The position numbers and the translations under genes are program-made. 33,839 nt of DNA from an uncultured Oscillospiraceae bacterium. Lineage in GTDB: Bacteria; Bacillota; Clostridia; Oscillospirales; Acutalibacteraceae. Every line of letters begins with the position of its first letter. Position 1 is the stretch's first letter. This document shows, one piece after another, positions 31,397-33,839 of this stretch. Location: positions 1 to 33,839 of the forward strand of contig URNF01000007.1 in NCBI GenBank assembly GCA_900549155.1, read 5' to 3'. The notes under the pieces were generated by a model. That model saw nothing but the letters and a program-made list of their open reading frames with translations. It ran no database searches and was not told where the DNA came from.

Positions 31397-32772
31397 GCCT
31401 TTTTCGCCTCCGCGGGAACGGCGGCAGCATAGGCCTCGCGCACCGTTTTCACGCCGATGATGTCAAAATCCGCCGCTTTCTTTAACCCCTTCAGATTATC
31501 AAACGGCACAATAGCACGCCGAAAGCCGAGACGTGCCGCCTCATTGACGCGTGCCTGGATGTTGTTGACCGCCCGAATTTCGCCCGCAAGCCCGATCTCG
31601 CCGAACGCGACCGTTCGGCTGTCGGCAACGGTGTCCTTGAGACTGGTGATGAGCGCGATCGCCACCGCCAGGTCCACGGCAGGCTCATCCAGTCGCAGTC
31701 CGCCGACCACGTTGACATAGGTGTCGAGCGTCGAGAAAAAATATCCCGCCCGCTTTTCCAGCACGGCAAGCAGCAGCGACAAACGGTAGTTGTCAAATCC
31801 GGTCGCCATACGGCGCGGGTTGGCAAGTCCCGACGGAGACGCCAGTCCCTGCACCTCTGCCAAAATCGGGCGCGTGCCCTCCATCGTTGCCACAACGCAG
31901 GTGCCGCTGACATTTTCCTGTCTGCCCGACAGCATGAGCTGCGAGGGGTTGTCCACCTCGTGCAGCCCGTCGTCCGCCATCTCAAAAACACCGATCTCGT
32001 TGGTGGAGCCATAGCGGTTTTTGATACACCGCAGGATGCGATAGCTGTTGTTGCGGTCGCCCTCAAAATATAAAACACAGTCGACGATGTGCTCCATGAC
32101 CTTCGGACCCGCGATCGCGCCGTCCTTGTTGACGTGCCCGACGATGAATGTCGGGATGTCCGCACCCTTTACGGCGTGCATGATCGCATTGGCGCTTTCC
32201 CGCACCTGCGTCACGCTGCCGGGCGAGGATGCCACATTGGAAAGGCTCACCGTCTGAATGGAATCGACAATGAGCAGATCCGGCTTTTCCGCTTCCACCT
32301 GCTGCAGGATCGTGCCGACATCCGTCTCACAAAGAAGATAAACATTGTCATTGGTGACGTCCAAACGGTCGGCACGCAGCTTTATCTGCCGCTGCGACTC
32401 CTCGCCGGAAACATACAGGATCTTTTTATCCGCGCCGAGGTGACGGCAAATTTGCAAAAGCAACGTGGATTTGCCGATGCCGGGATCGCCGCCGATAAGC
32501 ATAAGCCCGCCCTTGACGATGCCGCCGCCCAGCACACGATCCAGCTCATGCAGCCCCGTTTCGGAGCGCTGTTCTCCTTCGGGCACCAGCGTCGAAAGGC
32601 GTTGCACCGCAGCGCGCCCGCCCGATGCGGGAACAGCGGTGTGAGACAGCGGCTGCCGTATCTCCTCATGCAGCGTGTTCCATTCGCCGCACGTGGGACA
32701 ACGCCCATACCAGCGCGCCGACTCCATGCCGCACTCGCTGCACACATACAGTGTTTTCACCTTTTCCGCCAT
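31393..32772 (-). CDS. radA: DNA repair protein RadA
   Basis: 459 residues. The N-terminal zinc finger has C11, C14, C25 and C28 (CSECG, CPTCG). The RecA-like ATPase has Walker A GDPGIGKS (95-102), LLIVDSIQT as Walker B and the RadA-specific KNRYG motif, where most relatives have KNRFG. The C-terminal Lon-protease-like domain includes RRAIVPFDNLKGL. RadA drives branch migration in recombination repair. ATG at 32772 follows GAGGAGG. It heads the overlapped string radA-comEA-thyX-tmk and follows the amidase gene by 12 bases. Confidence 0.95.
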   Translation of the reverse strand: MAEKVKTLYVCSECGMESARWYGRCPTCGEWNTLHEEIRQPLSHTAVPASGGRAAVQRLSTLVPEGEQRSETGLHELDRVLGGGIVKGGLMLIGGDPGIGKSTLLLQICRHLGADKKILYVSGEESQRQIKLRADRLDVTNDNVYLLCETDVGTILQQVEAEKPDLLIVDSIQTVSLSNVASSPGSVTQVRESANAIMHAVKGADIPTFIVGHVNKDGAIAGPKVMEHIVDCVLYFEGDRNNSYRILRCIKNRYGSTNEIGVFEMADDGLHEVDNPSQLMLSGRQENVSGTCVVATMEGTRPILAEVQGLASPSGLANPRRMATGFDNYRLSLLLAVLEKRAGYFFSTLDTYVNVVGGLRLDEPAVDLAVAIALITSLKDTVADSRTVAFGEIGLAGEIRAVNNIQARVNEAARLGFRRAIVPFDNLKGLKKAADFDIIGVKTVREAYAAAVPAEAKKA

Positions 32773-32784
32773 GGTATTCCTCCT

Positions 32785-33429
32785 CTACGGGGCATATTGC
32801 AGCACACCGCAGCAAACGGCAAACGCCATCTGCCGACAGTATGCGGGATCGGAAAGCCTTGCCGCCTCATCGGGATTGGACAAAAAACCGCACTCCACAA
32901 TGACGGCAGGCTTTTTCGTGTTTGTCAAAAGAAAAATGCTTTTTTCCGCAGGCTTCAGTTCTCGCTTGTTTTCGGGCTGCAAAAGGCGCACCACTGCGTC
33001 GCGGATGCAGCCCGCGATATCCTTGCTTTGCGGCAGGGCGGGTGCATAGAACACCTGCGTGCCGTGATACTGCGCCTGCGAAAAATGGTTTTGGTGGATG
33101 CTGACGGTCAAAAGCGCCGCGTTATACATGGCAAGGCGGCTGTACATATCGTTTGTTTTCCAGCTGCCGGAAACATTGCTCCCCTCCACCAAGGCGTCGG
33201 CAGTACGCGTCATGCGCACCGGATATCCGCAGAAGGTCAGCATATCCCGCAGCGTCAGCGCCACGGAAAGGTTGATATCGTCCTCCGCCGCGCCGTTCGC
33301 AGCGGAAGCGCCCGGATCCTTTCCGCCGTGACCGGCATCGATTACCACAACATGCAAGCCTGTACCGTCAGCAAACAGCGAGATGACGGAAAGGAATATT
33401 GCCAGGGCTATACAAATTGTGCGTTTCAA
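32785..33429 (-). CDS. N-acetylmuramoyl-L-alanine amidase (Amidase_3/CwlD-like), possibly a chimeric N-terminus
   Basis: 214 residues as read, from TTG at 33429. A signal-peptide-like start (RTICIALAIFLSVISLFA) leads to VVIDAGHGGKDPGAS, whose His is the first zinc ligand. Later come the catalytic-domain segments TVSIHQNHFSQAQYHGTQVF (second His) and AVIVECGFLSNPDEA (Glu). The body resembles clostridial CwlD-type amidases. The first 30 or so codons differ: non-ATG start, two ATA codons close together, no visible ribosome binding site, and Bacteroidota-like promoter DNA beyond. I suspect the true clostridial 5' end is missing and foreign sequence joins near the conserved motif. Confidence 0.75.
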   Translation of the reverse strand: MKRTICIALAIFLSVISLFADGTGLHVVVIDAGHGGKDPGASAANGAAEDDINLSVALTLRDMLTFCGYPVRMTRTADALVEGSNVSGSWKTNDMYSRLAMYNAALLTVSIHQNHFSQAQYHGTQVFYAPALPQSKDIAGCIRDAVVRLLQPENKRELKPAEKSIFLLTNTKKPAVIVECGFLSNPDEAARLSDPAYCRQMAFAVCCGVLQYAP

Positions 33430-33439
33430 ATTTATGTAT

Positions 33440-33465
33440 TACATTTGTAGATTATTGCAAATTTA
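33440..33465. promoter_or_regulatory. Divergent Bacteroidota-type promoter -7 elements
   Basis: TACATTTG (33440-33447, plus strand) and TAAATTTG (33458-33465, minus strand) both match the Bacteroidota -7 consensus TAnnTTTG. They sit back to back between the two divergent starts. Matching -33 TTTG boxes are not clear. Nothing like SigA TATAAT elements is seen here, unlike the rest of the window. Confidence 0.5.
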
Positions 33466-33479
33466 GTAAAAACTTTCGT

Positions 33480-33839
33480 TTGAGGAAAGACATTCATATT
33501 ATTTCTTTTTTTCTGATTCTTTGCCTTCTCTTGGCAGATTTTACGGCGGGAGCTCAGAATAGGCGCGGTTCCAAGAGGGGGTCCGGCGGCTACGGCATAA
33601 GGGTAGAGAAGAAAGTCGTGGCTCCCGATTCATTGACGCTGGCGCGAAGAGATTCCATATTCCATGCCGATTCCATCAGAAAGTCCGATTCGCTGTCAAT
33701 GCTCCGTAACAGTTCTCTTGAGAATCCTGCATTCTCCGATGCCAGGGACAGTGTAGTCCAGGCCAGAGATCCGCTGACCGGCAACACCAAGCTGTATTAT
33801 TACGGTGACGTGAAGGTCAAGTACCAGGACATGGAACTG
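33480..33839 (+). CDS. OstA/LptD-like outer-membrane LPS assembly protein, N-terminal fragment (Bacteroidota-type)
   Basis: An open frame from TTG at 33480 runs off the right edge (120 codons). It has a signal peptide (HIISFFLILCLLLADFTAGA), a Ser/Arg/Gly-rich segment and a run of DSLTLARRDS / HADSIRKSDSLSM repeats. It then reads LENPAFSDARDSVV and KLYYYGDVKVKYQDMEL, the start of an OstA-like domain. This architecture is characteristic of Bacteroidales OstA-like/LptD proteins. AGG and ATA codons are frequent, unlike the clostridial genes. An LPS transport protein is not expected in a Gram-positive-type Clostridium. The start is uncertain because the frame is open further upstream. Confidence 0.7.
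   Translation, partial: MRKDIHIISFFLILCLLLADFTAGAQNRRGSKRGSGGYGIRVEKKVVAPDSLTLARRDSIFHADSIRKSDSLSMLRNSSLENPAFSDARDSVVQARDPLTGNTKLYYYGDVKVKYQDMEL

Noticed and set aside
32089..33450. Plus-strand 453-codon open frame across radA and the amidase
   Set aside because: Antisense to two recognised genes and low-complexity Arg/His-rich; it also crosses the suspected join.
1..33839. CRISPR arrays, transposases, prophage, tRNA or rRNA genes, toxin-antitoxin or defence systems
   Set aside because: Looked for on both strands and not found; the AbrB-like protein has no adjacent toxin gene and is a stand-alone regulator.

Overview
The window (33,839 bases, moderately GC-rich, gene-dense) reads as chromosomal DNA of an anaerobic, spore-forming Clostridia member, probably an Oscillospirales/Ruminococcaceae-type gut bacterium. 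Supporting this are an NfnAB electron-bifurcating transhydrogenase, an AbrB-family regulator whose promoter carries a Spo0A box, a SleC-type spore-cortex operon with a SpoVB-like flippase, ThyX in place of ThyA, and strong AGGAGG-type ribosome binding sites. Lineage is inferred from gene content; no rRNA is present. I see no tRNA, rRNA, CRISPR array, transposase or prophage module.

Layout. 1-1522: end of nfnA and all of nfnB. 1573-2115: AbrB-like regulator and a 31-residue hydrophobic peptide, both minus strand. 2234-8027: clpC, a PflA-like radical SAM gene, a CmpB-type membrane protein, endonuclease III and rarA in alternating orientation, with 3' ends that overlap wherever they converge. 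8024-12225 (minus): four-gene sporulation operon with a split SleC (pro-domain gene, catalytic gene with three peptidoglycan-binding repeats, a binding-only gene) and a SpoVB-like flippase. 12404-16499 (plus): potABCD polyamine transporter behind a 200-nt leader able to mask the potA ribosome binding site. 16551-18439 (minus): galU and a RING/zinc-ribbon membrane protein. 18612-22696 (plus): two M42 aminopeptidases, a GNAT acetyltransferase and a methionine gamma-lyase-family PLP enzyme. 22697-23300: AT-rich intergenic DNA with a perfect 14-bp-arm inverted repeat. 23301-24284: XerC/D-type recombinase. 24279-32785 (minus): a long, tightly overlapped gene string, radA-comEA-thyX-tmk-DJ-1-formyl-THF cyclo-ligase-mltG-U32 (TrhP-like), then a terminator and a class B PBP.

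The right end does not fit. From about 33,300-33,480 onward the DNA looks like Bacteroidota: an OstA/LptD-like N-terminus (an outer-membrane LPS assembly protein a Gram-positive-type Clostridium should lack), Bacteroidota-style TAnnTTTG promoter elements on both strands, and altered codon use. The join probably lies in or near the conserved amidase motif at the start of the last minus-strand gene. A metagenomic assembly chimera is the simplest explanation.

The items most worth following up are the split SleC operon, the potA leader, the PBP gene whose ribosome binding site lies inside a terminator stem, the Spo0A-box promoter of the AbrB gene, and the inverted repeat upstream of the recombinase. 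Most other genes are ordinary housekeeping functions.
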